Source of the DNA: Variovorax sp. DXTD-1
Lineage (GTDB): Bacteria; Pseudomonadota; Gammaproteobacteria; Burkholderiales; Burkholderiaceae_C
Direction: 5' to 3'
Length of the DNA: 64,000 nucleotides
NCBI RefSeq assembly: GCF_003984625.1
Contig: NZ_RWKH01000005.1
Coordinates: 124,001-188,000, forward strand
Shown piece by piece: positions 7,156-17,519 of this stretch. Position numbers and translations under genes: made by a program. Each line of letters starts with the position of its first letter. The stretch's first letter is position 1. Below the pieces are notes generated by a model, which searched no databases, was not told the origin of the DNA, and was given only the letters and a program-made list of their open reading frames with translations.

Positions 7156-9480
7156 ATGGTCAAGCGTGCGGGTGTCGATGTCGTGGCTGCTGCGGTACGC
7201 GGGCAGGCATTGCCGTCGCCCGGGCTCAAGGGCGCGCCGGTGCTCGAGCTCATGTGCTCGCACTTCGTGCTCACGCTCGCCGCCAAGCAGGGGCCGCGCT
7301 TCAACGTGCGCCGCGACATCAACGGCCTGCTGTCGCTCACCGGCCGGCATCTGGTGTGGCCCGTTGCGGTGCTGCAGCGGCTGCGCGAATTCCTCGGCCG
7401 GCGCTGCGCCGGCAACGAAGCCTGGAAAGGCGTGGAAGATTTCGACGGCCGCACGCTGCTCGAGCGGCATGGCGTGTGGCGCGGCCCCTATGAAGAAGGC
7501 ACGCTGTTCTTCTACCTCGACGAGTACGCCAAGGACCATCCCAAGGACCTGCTCTCGGTGCTGGCCGTCACGCGCGACTGGCTCACGCACGCGCTGCGCA
7601 AGCAATCGACGCTGGTCGAAAAGAACATCGATGCGCTCGCGGGCCTGCTGCAGCTCAACAAGGCCGAGCGCGCGCTGCTGCTCTACGGCACGCTCGCGCG
7701 CTACCAGCGCGACCTGCGTTCGCTGCTGGTGGAGTTCAAGGTCAACAACGCGCCCGAAGCCTATGCGGCCATTGCCGACATTGCGGGCGTCAATGCGAGC
7801 GAGGTGGGCGAGGCATTGCGCGCAGGCTCGCGGCTCGAGCGCATCGGCCTGGTCGAAAACCTGATTTCCGAACACAACATCACCGACCTGGCCGACCTCA
7901 TGAAGGTCAGCGAAAAGCTGCCGCCGGTGCTGATGCGCGAGTACCGCGACCACAATGAGCTCATGGCCGTGTTCACGCGGCCTTCCGCCAAGAGCGCGCT
8001 CACCACGCACGACTTTTCCTTTGTCGAGGAAGACGCGCAAATGCTCGTCACGCTGCTGCGGGCCGCAGTGGCGCGCAAGGAGCCCGGCGTCAACGTGCTG
8101 CTCTACGGGCCGCCCGGCACCGGCAAGACCGAGCTCGCCAAGGTGGTGGCGCAAGCGGCGGGGCTCGAACTGTTCGAGGTCGAATACGCCGACCGCGACG
8201 GCAACTCGCTGAGTGGCCGCGACCGCTACCGTTCACTGCAGATTGCGCAAGTGTTCCTCAAGGGCAGCGCGCAGGCCGCGCTGCTGTTCGACGAAGTCGA
8301 AGACGTGTTTCCACCCATCAGCACCGAAGCCGCGCAGTTCATGGCTCGCGCCGAGCAGGTTCCGGCGCCCACCAGCGGCAGCGTGAGCGGCAAGGCATGG
8401 GTCAACCAGATACTCGAAGCCAACCCGGTGCCCACGCTGTGGGTGACCAACCGCATCGAGCAGATCGACCCGGCATTCCGGCGCCGCTTCGCGTATCACC
8501 TCGAACTCAAGTCGCCGCCGCCCGGCGCGCGTGAGCAGCTGATCAAGAAAACGCTCGAAGGCATCGTGGTGTCGGAGGCCTTTACCGCCAAGCTGGCCGA
8601 GCGCAAGGGCCTCACGCCCGCGCAGATCCGTACCGCGGTGCGCTTTGCAGGGCTGGCTCAGACCGACGGCACGTCGATGGAGGCGCTGATCGAGCGGCAG
8701 CTCAAGAATGCCGACCTCGCGCTCGGCACGCTCGACACCGGGCTGGGAGAGCGGCGCAGCGTGACCACCTACGACCTCGACATGCTCAATGTCGAGACCC
8801 GTTTCGAAATTCCGCGCATCGTGGCCGCCATCAAGGCGCGCGGGCACGGCACGCTGTGCTTCTACGGCGCACCCGGCACAGGCAAGACCGCACTGGCCGA
8901 GCACATTGCCAAGGCCGTCGGCCGGCCGCTCATCATCAAACAGGCCAGCGACCTCATGAGCAAGTATGTCGGCGAAACCGAGCAGAACATGGCCGCCATG
9001 TTCAAGGAAGCGGAGGCCGAAAAAGCCGTGCTGCTGCTCGACGAGGCCGACAGCTTTCTGCAGGACCGGCGCGGCGCACAGCGCACCTATGAAGTGACCG
9101 AAGTCAACGAGATGCTGCAGGGCATGGAGCGCTTCAACGGCGTCTTCATCTGCACCACCAACCTGCTCGACCGGCTCGACCAGGCGGCGCTCAGGCGCTT
9201 CACGTTCAAGATCAAGTTCATGCCGCTCACCGCCGCGCAGCGCGAGCGCATGTTCATTGCCGAGGCACTGGCCGGCGATGCGGCATTGCTCACCGGAGAA
9301 ATCAAGGCGCGCCTGGCGCAAATGAGGCAGCTGTGCCCAGGCGATTTCGCGGCCGTGAAACGGCAGACGGATATTCTGGCGGTCGATTTCTCGGCCGCCG
9401 AATTCCTGGACCAGCTCGAGGCCGAGCACCGCATCAAGCCCGAGGTGCGCGAATCGCGCGGCATCGGTTTTGTGCAGTAG
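7156..9480 (+). CDS. Tandem AAA+ ATPase (two ATPase modules)
   Basis: 774 residues from the ATG at 7156, preceded by TGGAGG seven bases upstream. The first AAA+ module has Walker A GPPGTGKTE near residue 317 and Walker B ALLFDEVEDVF near 375; the second has GAPGTGKTA near 571 and VLLLDEADSFL near 625. The arginine finger regions (FRRRFAYHLELKSPP and LRRFTFKIKF) are visible. The N-terminal 300 residues have no recognised domain. Two modules in one chain recall Cdc48/ClpB-type unfoldases, but the modules look like the FtsH/spastin type. It stands alone between divergent and downstream genes, so the partner or substrate is unknown. Cytoplasmic. Confidence 0.8.
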   Translation: MVKRAGVDVVAAAVRGQALPSPGLKGAPVLELMCSHFVLTLAAKQGPRFNVRRDINGLLSLTGRHLVWPVAVLQRLREFLGRRCAGNEAWKGVEDFDGRTLLERHGVWRGPYEEGTLFFYLDEYAKDHPKDLLSVLAVTRDWLTHALRKQSTLVEKNIDALAGLLQLNKAERALLLYGTLARYQRDLRSLLVEFKVNNAPEAYAAIADIAGVNASEVGEALRAGSRLERIGLVENLISEHNITDLADLMKVSEKLPPVLMREYRDHNELMAVFTRPSAKSALTTHDFSFVEEDAQMLVTLLRAAVARKEPGVNVLLYGPPGTGKTELAKVVAQAAGLELFEVEYADRDGNSLSGRDRYRSLQIAQVFLKGSAQAALLFDEVEDVFPPISTEAAQFMARAEQVPAPTSGSVSGKAWVNQILEANPVPTLWVTNRIEQIDPAFRRRFAYHLELKSPPPGAREQLIKKTLEGIVVSEAFTAKLAERKGLTPAQIRTAVRFAGLAQTDGTSMEALIERQLKNADLALGTLDTGLGERRSVTTYDLDMLNVETRFEIPRIVAAIKARGHGTLCFYGAPGTGKTALAEHIAKAVGRPLIIKQASDLMSKYVGETEQNMAAMFKEAEAEKAVLLLDEADSFLQDRRGAQRTYEVTEVNEMLQGMERFNGVFICTTNLLDRLDQAALRRFTFKIKFMPLTAAQRERMFIAEALAGDAALLTGEIKARLAQMRQLCPGDFAAVKRQTDILAVDFSAAEFLDQLEAEHRIKPEVRESRGIGFVQ

Positions 9481-9569
9481 ACCGTTGCAGAACACGCCGC
9501 AGAACACAACCATCAAAAAGCGGCAAACAAGAAATACCGTCCGCGGCAGCGGACACGAGGAGGGGCTCG

Positions 9570-11192
9570 ATGAATTCACTCGAAGCGAACGCGCGGGAGC
9601 CGCGCGCCACCGCCCGCGCGCACGCCGCATTCGCGCTGGCCTTCGCCGCCTTCGTTCTGGCCGGTTGTGGAGGCGGCGGTGGAGGAGGAGGGGGCGGCGG
9701 CGGGCTGCCGATCTTCCTGCCGCCCACCACCACGCCGCCCACCACCACGCCGCCCACCACCACGCCCCCAGCCAGTGGCGGCAATGACGACACCATCGTT
9801 GCCTCGTCCACCGTGGCCGGCCTGTGCGCCGCGCCGCGCACGGGCACCAACCCCGAGACCGGCACCGCCTACCCCGACAAGGCCGGCACGCTCACCGATG
9901 AAAAGCGCTGGGTGCGCGGCTGGATCGACGAAACCTATCTTTGGTACGGCGAGGTGCCGACCAACCTCAAGGCCGCCGACTACGCCACGCCGGTTGCCTA
10001 CTTCAGCGTGCTCAAGAGCCCGGCCCTCACAGCCTCGGGCCGCGCGAAGGACCGCTTTCACTACGTGTACGACACCGAACGCTACCGGCAGCTCTCGGAG
10101 GCCGGCGTGGCACCGGGCTACGGCATGGAGTTCGCGTTCGTGCGCAATTCGCGGCCGCGCGACCTGCGCATTGCGTTCACCGAGCCCGGCTCGCCCGCGG
10201 CCGGTGCAGGCATTGCGCGCGGTGCGAAGGTGCTCGAGGTCGACGGCGTCGACGTCATCGAAGGCACCAGCACCACCGTCATCAACCGCGGCATCTCGCC
10301 CACCACCGTCGGCGAATCGCATACCTTCAAGCTGCAGGAAGGCACCGCGACCCGCACCGTGACACTGACTGCCGCGAGCATCACGCGCACGCCGGTGCAG
10401 AACGTGAAAACCATCGACACCGGCAGCGGCCGCGTGGGCTACCTGCTCTTCAACGACCACATCACGACCTCGGAGGCGCAGCTCATCGACGCCGTGAACC
10501 AGCTCAAGCAGGACGGCGTGCAAGACCTGGTGCTCGACATGCGCTACAACGGCGGCGGCCAGCTCAACATCGCGAGCCGGCTCGCCACCATGGTGTCTTC
10601 GCCCACCGCCACCTCGGGCAAGACCTTCGAGCGCCTTGTCTTCAACGACAAGAACCCGTTCCGCCTGACCCCGGCACAAACGGTCATTCCTTTCCACGCC
10701 AGGAGCCGCTCGGGCGCCGAGCTCCCCAGGCTCGGCCTTTCGCAGGTGACGGTGCTCGTCGGCCCCGACACCTGCTCGGCGAGCGAGTCGGTCATCAACA
10801 GCCTGCGCGGGGTGGAGGTCCAGGTCAACCTCGTCGGCGGCGCCACCTGCGGCAAGCCCTACGGCTTTTCTCCGCAGGACAACTGCGGCACGAGCTACTT
10901 CGCCATCCAATTCCAGGGCGTCAACGCCAAGAACTTCGGCGACTACGGCGATGGCTTCGCGCCCAGTTGCACCGTGGCCGACGATTTCGACCACGCACTC
11001 GGCGACCCGACGGAGGCTCGGCTGGCCGCCGCGCTGGCGATGCGCAATGGCGGCGCATGCCCCGCATCGGCTTCGACCAAGACCCTGCCGGGGCTCGAGA
11101 AGTCCGAAGCCGCCGCCGAGCAACCCTACCTGCTTCAGCGCACGCCGCTGCGCGAAATCCGCCTGCTCGGTGCCGCGCCGGCCCCGAGCTGA
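9570..11192 (+). CDS. S41-family peptidase lipoprotein with PDZ domain
   Basis: 540 residues, start at 9570 with GAGGAGGGG upstream. An N-terminal hydrophobic segment ends in LAGCGGGGG, a lipobox, so it is probably an outer- or inner-membrane-anchored lipoprotein. Next come a poly-glycine run and a PPTTTPP repeat linker, encoded by three perfect 15-bp tandem copies at 9721-9765. A PDZ domain follows (about 195-270, GSPAAGAGIARGAKVLEVDG), then the S41 tail-specific-protease domain with MRYNGGG and the active-site region DTCSASESVINSLRG (Ser405 of SASE is the likely nucleophile). Its role is unassigned; protein quality control in the envelope is the family theme. Confidence 0.83.
   Translation: MNSLEANAREPRATARAHAAFALAFAAFVLAGCGGGGGGGGGGGGLPIFLPPTTTPPTTTPPTTTPPASGGNDDTIVASSTVAGLCAAPRTGTNPETGTAYPDKAGTLTDEKRWVRGWIDETYLWYGEVPTNLKAADYATPVAYFSVLKSPALTASGRAKDRFHYVYDTERYRQLSEAGVAPGYGMEFAFVRNSRPRDLRIAFTEPGSPAAGAGIARGAKVLEVDGVDVIEGTSTTVINRGISPTTVGESHTFKLQEGTATRTVTLTAASITRTPVQNVKTIDTGSGRVGYLLFNDHITTSEAQLIDAVNQLKQDGVQDLVLDMRYNGGGQLNIASRLATMVSSPTATSGKTFERLVFNDKNPFRLTPAQTVIPFHARSRSGAELPRLGLSQVTVLVGPDTCSASESVINSLRGVEVQVNLVGGATCGKPYGFSPQDNCGTSYFAIQFQGVNAKNFGDYGDGFAPSCTVADDFDHALGDPTEARLAAALAMRNGGACPASASTKTLPGLEKSEAAAEQPYLLQRTPLREIRLLGAAPAPS
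9721..9765 (+). repeat. Three tandem 15-bp repeats coding PPTTT
   Basis: Three exact copies of CGCCCACCACCACGC inside the S41 peptidase gene, giving a proline/threonine linker between lipobox and PDZ domain. The unit is a multiple of three, so copy-number change would alter linker length without breaking the frame. Confidence 0.85.
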
Positions 11193-11268
11193 GCGGCCTC
11201 TCGCCCTCGCGGTTACTGCTTGAAACCATCCCCTTTACCGCTCTTTCGGCTCGCCTATTAGAGTTCAA

Positions 11269-11292
11269 GCAAACGTTTGCGCAATCGTTTGG
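11269..11292. promoter_or_regulatory. LacI/PurR-type operator
   Basis: GCAAACGTTTGC, a perfect 12-bp palindrome, followed immediately by a degenerate copy GCAATCGTTTGG. The first matches the core of PurR/LacI-family operators (GCAAACGTTTGC). It lies about 55 bp before the nucleoside hydrolase gene, consistent with purine/nucleoside control. No LacI gene is in the window. Confidence 0.6.
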
Positions 11293-11333
11293 CATTTAGT
11301 TCTACATGGCAATACCAACTCAAAGGAGCCGGG

Positions 11334-12524
11334 ATGAAGATTCGGATTCAGCGACGTAAATGGATGGCCGCGGCCCTGCTTGCCACGGTGCTGTCGGCCT
11401 GCGGCGGCGGCGGTGACAACAACGGCGGCATCGGGCTCGCCCCGGGGTACGGCGCGGCCCCGCCTCCCGCGCAGAAGATCATCATCGACAGCGACTACAA
11501 CACCATGAGCGACGACGGCCAGCTCGGCGTCATGGCCGCCCAGCTCCAGGCCTCGGGCAAGGTGCAGGTCATGGGCATCAGCGTGGTCTCGGGCAACCAG
11601 TGGCTCAAGCAGGGCGTGGCCGATGCGCTGATGTCGGTCGAGCGCCTGGGCGTGGGCGACCGCATCGGCGTTTATGCCGGCGCGAACTACGCGTTCAACC
11701 ACGACTACGCGACCATCGAAGCCGAAATGGCTGCTGGCGCCGGGGGCGACGGCTACCTGGGCGCATGGAGCGGCCCCGAGCCCAAGACCGATGCCGACCT
11801 GAAGCCCTCGCCCGACGGATTTGCGACCCGCACCGTGCTGCAGCGCAAGAGCGCGGTCGACTTCATCGTCGATACCGTGAAGGCCAATCCCAACGAGATC
11901 ACCATCCTTGCCATTGGCCCGCTCACCAACATTGCACTCGCGGTCAAGCAGAACCCCGAAATCGTGCCGCTCATCAAGAAGATCATCTACATGGGCGGCG
12001 CCATCGACGTGGCGGGCAACACCACCAAGTTTGCCGAGTTCAACTGGTGGTTCGACCCCGAGGCCGCGCAGTTCGTGGTGCGCCTGCCGATTCCACAGGT
12101 GGTGGTGCCGCTCGATGTGACCGACACCGTATTTCTCACCAAGCCCATCTACGACCGCATTGCCCACACCGCCAGGCCCACGCCCGTGACCGAGGTGTTC
12201 AGGCAGCTCAACGGCTACGGTTTCAGCGGCACCAACGGCTTCGAGAACAACCCCAGCTACACGCAGAACATCTGGGACACGCTCACGCTCGCCTACCTCA
12301 TCGACCCGAGCTACGCCACGCAAACGGTGGAGCGCTATGTCGACGTGGTCGCCCAGCCCGGCGCCGCCGAAAACGGCCGCTCCATCGGCTACAGCGCGCA
12401 GCCCGCAGGGCCCACGCTGCAGAAGATGACCGTGGTGAAGAAGTTCGACAACGCGCGCTTTTTCGAGCTCTACGTCGACCTGCTCACGCGGCCCGTGCCG
12501 ATCACGCTGCCGCCGGCCAGCTGA
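11334..12524 (+). CDS. Inosine-uridine-preferring nucleoside hydrolase, lipoprotein
   Basis: 396 residues; start at 11334 with AAGGAG upstream. The N-terminus RRKWMAAALLATVLSACGGGG is a lipoprotein signal with lipobox LSAC. The mature part begins with IIIDSDYNTMSDDGQLGVM, the aspartate cluster that holds calcium in nucleoside hydrolases (usually DTDPGxDD; here the central residues are changed, DSDYNTMSDD), then ITILAIGPLTNIALA and IIYMGGAID, and the C-terminal PVTEVF/NIWDTLTLAYLID part. Cleaves the N-glycosidic bond of nucleosides; here in the envelope. A PurR-like palindrome precedes it. Confidence 0.85.
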   Translation: MKIRIQRRKWMAAALLATVLSACGGGGDNNGGIGLAPGYGAAPPPAQKIIIDSDYNTMSDDGQLGVMAAQLQASGKVQVMGISVVSGNQWLKQGVADALMSVERLGVGDRIGVYAGANYAFNHDYATIEAEMAAGAGGDGYLGAWSGPEPKTDADLKPSPDGFATRTVLQRKSAVDFIVDTVKANPNEITILAIGPLTNIALAVKQNPEIVPLIKKIIYMGGAIDVAGNTTKFAEFNWWFDPEAAQFVVRLPIPQVVVPLDVTDTVFLTKPIYDRIAHTARPTPVTEVFRQLNGYGFSGTNGFENNPSYTQNIWDTLTLAYLIDPSYATQTVERYVDVVAQPGAAENGRSIGYSAQPAGPTLQKMTVVKKFDNARFFELYVDLLTRPVPITLPPAS

Positions 12525-12548
12525 CCGATACGCGCGCGGCGGACGAGC

Positions 12549-14597
12549 CTAGAAAGCCGAGGCGACGCGCAGCACCTCGCTGCCGTAGGCCTCGAGCTTC
12601 TTGGTGCCGATGCCGCTGATGCCCTGCAGGTCTTCGAGCGTGGCGGGTGCGCGTTCGGCAATGGCCGCGAGCGTGGCGTCATGAAAGATCACGTAGGCCG
12701 GCAGGTTGTGCTCGCGCGCCACTTCCGCGCGCCAGGCCTTGAGCGCCTCGAAGCGCTTCTTGCCGGTGTCGTCGAGCTTGGCGGCCGCCGGTGACGGCGC
12801 GCCCTTGGCCACCTTCTCGCGGCGCGGCTTGCGCTCCGCGGGCGACGAGATCGATTCGCGCAGCGTCACGTTCGCTTCGCCCTTGAGCACCGGGCGCGAT
12901 CCTTCGGTGAGCTTCAGCGTGTTGAACGCTTCTGCATCGACGGCCAGCGCGCCCGTGGCAATCAGCTGCCGCAGCACGCCGCGCAACTGCACTTCGCTGA
13001 ACTCCGCGCCCAGCCCGAAGGTGCTGATGCGCTCATGCCCGAACTGCTTGACCTTCTCGGTCTCCTTGCCGCGCAGGATGTCCATGATGTGGCCCGCACC
13101 AAAGCTGATGCCGCTCAGTTTCTGCACGCGGTAGATGGTGGAGAGCAGCTTGCGCGCCGCATCGGTGCCGTCCCACACCTGTGGCGGGTTCAGGCAGTTG
13201 TCGCAGTTGCCACATGTGGCCCCCACGCTCGGCACTTCGTGTCCTCGCTGCCCCCCGAGGGGGCCGCGGCCGCCTTGGGGCGGCCCGGCGTCGGCCGAGG
13301 CGCGCACATAGGTCTCGCCGAAGTAGCCCAGGAGCCGCACGCGACGGCAGTCGCTTGCCTCGGCCAGCGACAGCAGCGCATCGAGCTTGCCGCGCATCAC
13401 CTGCTTGAACTCTTCGCCGGCCGGGCTTTCATCGATCATGCGGCGCTGGTTCACCACGTCTTGCAGGCCATAGGCCATCCACGCATCGGCCGGCGCGCCG
13501 TCGCGGCCCGCGCGGCCGGTTTCCTGGTAGTAGCCCTCGATGTTCTTGGGCATGTCGAGGTGGCCGACAAAGCGCACGTCGGGCTTGTCGATGCCCATCC
13601 CGAAGGCGATGGTCGCCACCATCACGATGCCTTCCTCGCGCAAGAACCGGTCCTGGTGCTTCTGGCGCACCGCGGCGTCCAGCCCCGCGTGATAGGGCAG
13701 CGCGTTGATGCCCGCGCCCTGCAGCGTCACGGCCACGTCTTCCACGCGCTTGCGCGACTGGCAATAGACCACGCCCGCATCGCCTTCGTGCTCGCGCTCG
13801 ATGAAGCGCAGCAGCTGCGTGGTCGCGTCCTTCTTCTCGACGATGGTGTAGCGGATGTTCGGCCGGTCGAAGCTGGAGACGAACTGCCGCGCCTCCTCCA
13901 GCTGCAGCCGCTCGACGATGTCGGCGCGCGTGAGTGCGTCGGCCGTGGCCGTGAGCGCAATGCGCGGCACGCCCGGGTAGCGTTCGTGCAGCACCGTGAG
14001 CGCCCGGTATTCGGGCCGGAAGTCGTGGCCCCACTGGCTCACGCAATGCGCCTCGTCGATCGCGAACAGCGAGAGCTTGCCGCGCTCCTTCAGCGAGTCG
14101 AGCTGCGAGAGAAAGCGCGGCGTGTTCACGCGCTCGGGCGCCGCATACAGCAGCGTGATCTCGCCGCGCAGCATGCGGCGCTCCACATCCTGCGTCTGTT
14201 CCCAGTCGAGCGTGGAATTGAGAAACGCCGCGTTCACGCCGGCCTCGTGCAGCGCGCCGACCTGGTCGTGCATCAGCGCGATCAGCGGCGACACCACCAC
14301 CGAAACGCCGCGCCCCGCGCGCTGCCGCGCAATGGCCGGGATCTGGTAGCAGAGCGATTTGCCGCCGCCCGTGGGCATCAGCACCAGCGCATCGCCGCCG
14401 CCCACCACGTGCTCGACGATGTCCTGCTGCGGCCCGCGGAACTGCGAGTAGCCGAAGACTTCGTGAAGGATGTCGGCGGGTGCGCTGCTGCTGCCGGGAG
14501 CGTCGAGGGGGAGGGGAGCGAGCGAGGACACGAGGCAGGGGGCGAAGGGCGGGAACCGGGAAAAAGGGAGCGACCCCGGATTGTCCCCCAGCGGCAT
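12549..14597 (-). CDS. recQ: ATP-dependent DNA helicase RecQ
   Basis: 682 residues from the ATG at 14597. Core begins [17 protein letters not shown], with Walker [17 protein letters not shown] box [16 protein letters not shown], motif [12 protein letters not shown], a zinc-binding segment ([14 protein letters not shown] and CGNCDNC), RQC winged helix and a C-terminal HRDC domain (about 600-680). Unusual: roughly 30 residues ([20 protein letters not shown]) encoded by a palindromic repeat are inserted between the first zinc cysteine and CGNCDNC. The start is uncertain: an ATG at 14675 would place a HutC-like site inside the gene, so 14597 or a GTG nearer the core is more likely. Confidence 0.9.
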   Translation of the reverse strand: MPLGDNPGSLPFSRFPPFAPCLVSSLAPLPLDAPGSSSAPADILHEVFGYSQFRGPQQDIVEHVVGGGDALVLMPTGGGKSLCYQIPAIARQRAGRGVSVVVSPLIALMHDQVGALHEAGVNAAFLNSTLDWEQTQDVERRMLRGEITLLYAAPERVNTPRFLSQLDSLKERGKLSLFAIDEAHCVSQWGHDFRPEYRALTVLHERYPGVPRIALTATADALTRADIVERLQLEEARQFVSSFDRPNIRYTIVEKKDATTQLLRFIEREHEGDAGVVYCQSRKRVEDVAVTLQGAGINALPYHAGLDAAVRQKHQDRFLREEGIVMVATIAFGMGIDKPDVRFVGHLDMPKNIEGYYQETGRAGRDGAPADAWMAYGLQDVVNQRRMIDESPAGEEFKQVMRGKLDALLSLAEASDCRRVRLLGYFGETYVRASADAGPPQGGRGPLGGQRGHEVPSVGATCGNCDNCLNPPQVWDGTDAARKLLSTIYRVQKLSGISFGAGHIMDILRGKETEKVKQFGHERISTFGLGAEFSEVQLRGVLRQLIATGALAVDAEAFNTLKLTEGSRPVLKGEANVTLRESISSPAERKPRREKVAKGAPSPAAAKLDDTGKKRFEALKAWRAEVAREHNLPAYVIFHDATLAAIAERAPATLEDLQGISGIGTKKLEAYGSEVLRVASAF
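13231..13297. repeat. Dispersed palindromic repeat inside recQ
   Basis: GC-rich element GCACTTCGTGTC followed by hairpins CCCCCCGAGGGGG and GGCCGCCTTGGGGCGGCC. The same GCACTTCGTGTC start and hairpin order recur in the intergenic element at 46231-46315. Here it is translated without breaking the recQ frame. Confidence 0.7.
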
Positions 14598-14650
14598 CGA
14601 CCTGACCGTGGCACGAGGTTTGCAATCGCAAAACCCGTCCCGCCGCCCTC

Positions 14651-14662
14651 CTGTATAGACAG
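14651..14662. promoter_or_regulatory. Putative HutC operator 1
   Basis: CTGTATAGACAG, matching TGTA-N2-TACA with one mismatch; the same core TGTATAGACA is found directly before hutH. It lies between the divergent recQ and ABC transporter genes. Confidence 0.6.
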
Positions 14663-14716
14663 CAATCTGGTGCATTTTCCTGAAGAAATGTACCGAAACG
14701 GCTCTCCCGGGTTATC

Positions 14717-14729
14717 CTGTATATACAAG
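14717..14729. promoter_or_regulatory. Putative HutC operator 2
   Basis: CTGTATATACAAG contains the perfect palindrome TGTATATACA, an exact match to the TGTA-N2-TACA HutC recognition pattern known from Pseudomonas. About 92 bp before the ABC binding-protein gene, so HutC should repress this transporter in the absence of urocanate. Confidence 0.7.
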
Positions 14730-14820
14730 TTGGGGCGCTTGGCAACAATGCGAGGCGCGCGTATCCCGCTATCAGGGGCGTATCGCCGAGCCTTTTCAGA
14801 GAACAGAACCAGGAGTACCC

Positions 14821-15789
14821 ATGGTCAAGACGGTAATTGTGAAAGTCGCTTCCCTGCTGGCAGCAGGCGCATGTGCAGCGGGCATGGCCGGAACGGCCGC
14901 CGCGCAGGAAACCAAGATCGTGCTCGGCATGTCGGGCTGGACCGGCTTTGCACCGCTCACGCTGGCCGACAAGGCCGGCATCTTCAAGAAGAACGGGCTG
15001 GACGTCGAGCTCAAGATGATCCCGCAGAAAGACCGCCACCTGGCGCTGGCCTCGGGCTCCATCCAGTGCGCGGCCACCACGGTCGAAACCCACGTGGCGT
15101 GGAACGCCAACGGCGTGCCCATCGTGCAGATCTTCCAGATGGACAAGTCCTACGGCGCCGACGGCCTGGCCGTGCGCAACGACGTCAAGGGCTTTGCCGA
15201 CCTCAAGGGCAAGGCCATCGGCGTGAGCGCCCCGGGCACCGCGCCGTACTTCGGCCTGGCCTGGATGCTCAACAAGAACGGCATGACCATGAAGGACGTG
15301 AAGCTCGTCTCGCTCGAGCCGCAGCCCGCGGCGCAGGCCTTCGTGGCCGGCCAGAACGATGCCGCCATGACCTACGAGCCCTACCTCTCGACCGTACGCG
15401 CCAACCCCGCCGCCGGCAAGATCCTGGCCACCACGCTCGACTACCCGATGGTGATGGACACCGTCGGCTGCGCGCCCACGTGGCTCAAGGCCAACGCCAA
15501 GGCCGCGCAGGCGCTCACCAACTCATACTTCGAAGCGATCGAGATGATCAAGGCCGATCCGGCCAAGTCGAACGAGATCATGGGCGCGGCCGTCAAGCAG
15601 ACCGGCGAGCAGTTCGCCAAGTCGTCGGCCTACCTGCGCTGGTCGGACAAGGCGGCCAACCAGAAGTTCTTTGCGAGCGAGATCACGCCCTTCATGAAGG
15701 ACGCACAGGCCATCCTGCTGGAGGCAGGCGTCATCCGCAAGGCGCCCGACGACCTGGCCGCCACCTTCGACACCAGCTTCATCAAGTAA
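14821..15789 (+). CDS. ABC transporter substrate-binding protein, NitT/TauT (NMT1) type
   Basis: 322 residues; AGGAG lies seven bases before the ATG. A Sec signal peptide (about 1-28, ending AAAQE) is followed by a periplasmic domain of the NMT1/THI5/TauA group: KIVLGMSGWTGFAPLTLADKAGIFKKNGLDVELK is the classic opening (quoted only in description; key part LADKAGIFKKNGL). It forms an operon with the permease (16 bp gap) and ATPase genes. HutC-like sites upstream and hutC downstream make histidine, urocanate or a related imidazole the likely ligand; this is inference, since the family also takes up taurine, nitrate and pyrimidines. Confidence 0.85.
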   Translation: MVKTVIVKVASLLAAGACAAGMAGTAAAQETKIVLGMSGWTGFAPLTLADKAGIFKKNGLDVELKMIPQKDRHLALASGSIQCAATTVETHVAWNANGVPIVQIFQMDKSYGADGLAVRNDVKGFADLKGKAIGVSAPGTAPYFGLAWMLNKNGMTMKDVKLVSLEPQPAAQAFVAGQNDAAMTYEPYLSTVRANPAAGKILATTLDYPMVMDTVGCAPTWLKANAKAAQALTNSYFEAIEMIKADPAKSNEIMGAAVKQTGEQFAKSSAYLRWSDKAANQKFFASEITPFMKDAQAILLEAGVIRKAPDDLAATFDTSFIK

Positions 15790-15804
15790 GAGCGAGCGAG
15801 CAGC

Positions 15805-16670
15805 ATGGAAGCGACGCCTGTCATGAATTCATCCGAGCCGGTGGCGGTTCCCGCCCGGCTGGCGGCGGCGCCGGCGGCACCCCGCCGCAGGCGCTCGCTG
15901 GCGCCGCTCGAACCCGTGGGCGCGCGCGCACGCTGGCTGCTGGGGCTCGGCTTCTTCGTGCTGTTCGTGGCGGTGTGGGCCTTCTTCACGCTCGGCGGCT
16001 TCGTGTCGCCGACCTTCCTGGCGAGCCCCGTCACCATGGTGAAAGAGGGCGTGCTGCTCTTCACCGAATACAACTTCATCCACGACATCGGCATGACGGT
16101 GTGGCGCGTGTTCGGCGGCTTTGTGCTGGCGACCATCGTCGCGGTGCCGCTGGGCATTGCCATGGGCACGTGGAAAGGCGTGGAGGCCTTCTTCGAGCCT
16201 TTTGTCTCGTTCTGCCGCTACCTGCCGGCCTCGGCCTTCATTCCGCTCTTGATCCTTTGGGCGGGCATCGGCGAGGCGCAGAAGCTGCTGGTCATCTTCA
16301 TCGGCTCGGTGTTCCAGATCACGCTGATGGTTGCGGTCACCGTCGGCGGTGCACGGCGCGACCTGGTTGAGGCCGCCTACACGCTGGGCGCCAAGAGCCG
16401 CGGCATCGTCGCGCGGGTGCTCATTCCCGGTGCCGCACCCGGCATTGCCGAAACCCTGCGCCTGGTGCTGGGCTGGGCCTGGACCTACGTGATCGTGGCC
16501 GAACTCATCGGCTCTTCGTCAGGCATCGGCCACATGATCACCGACAGCCAGGCCTTGCTGAACACGGGGCAGATCATCTTCGGGATCATCGTGATCGGCG
16601 TCATCGGGCTGGTGTCCGACTTCGCATTCAAGGCGCTCAACCGCCGCATGTTCGCCTGGGCAGCACTGTG

Positions 16671-16671
<1 letters not shown>
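15805..16671 (+). CDS. ABC transporter permease, NitT/TauT type
   Basis: 288 residues with six predicted membrane spans and the BPD-transp-1 EAA-like loop (EAAYTLGAKSRGIVARVLIPGAAPGIAE; core EAAYTLGAKSRGI). The N-terminal 45 residues are Ala/Pro-rich and cytoplasmic. Preceded by AGCGAGCGAGCAGC, start at 15805; its stop codon overlaps the ATPase start (TGATG). Inner-membrane channel of the transporter encoded by the three-gene unit. Confidence 0.85.
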
Positions 16672-17462
<791 letters not shown>

Positions 17463-17519
17463 GAATGAAGCGGTGCGCTCTTGTTCGTCGTGCTGAGGAT
17501 CGTTCGGGGCGCGCACCCG

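Noticed and set aside
14598..14675. RecQ start at 14675
   Set aside because: Would place a HutC-like operator in the coding region and add residues unlike any RecQ N-terminus.
13035..16370. Open frame of 1111 codons on the plus strand running through recQ and the ABC binding-protein gene
   Set aside because: It is the mirror of high-GC codon usage in recQ and then a wrong frame of the binding-protein gene; the product is Arg/His/Ala-rich with no domain.
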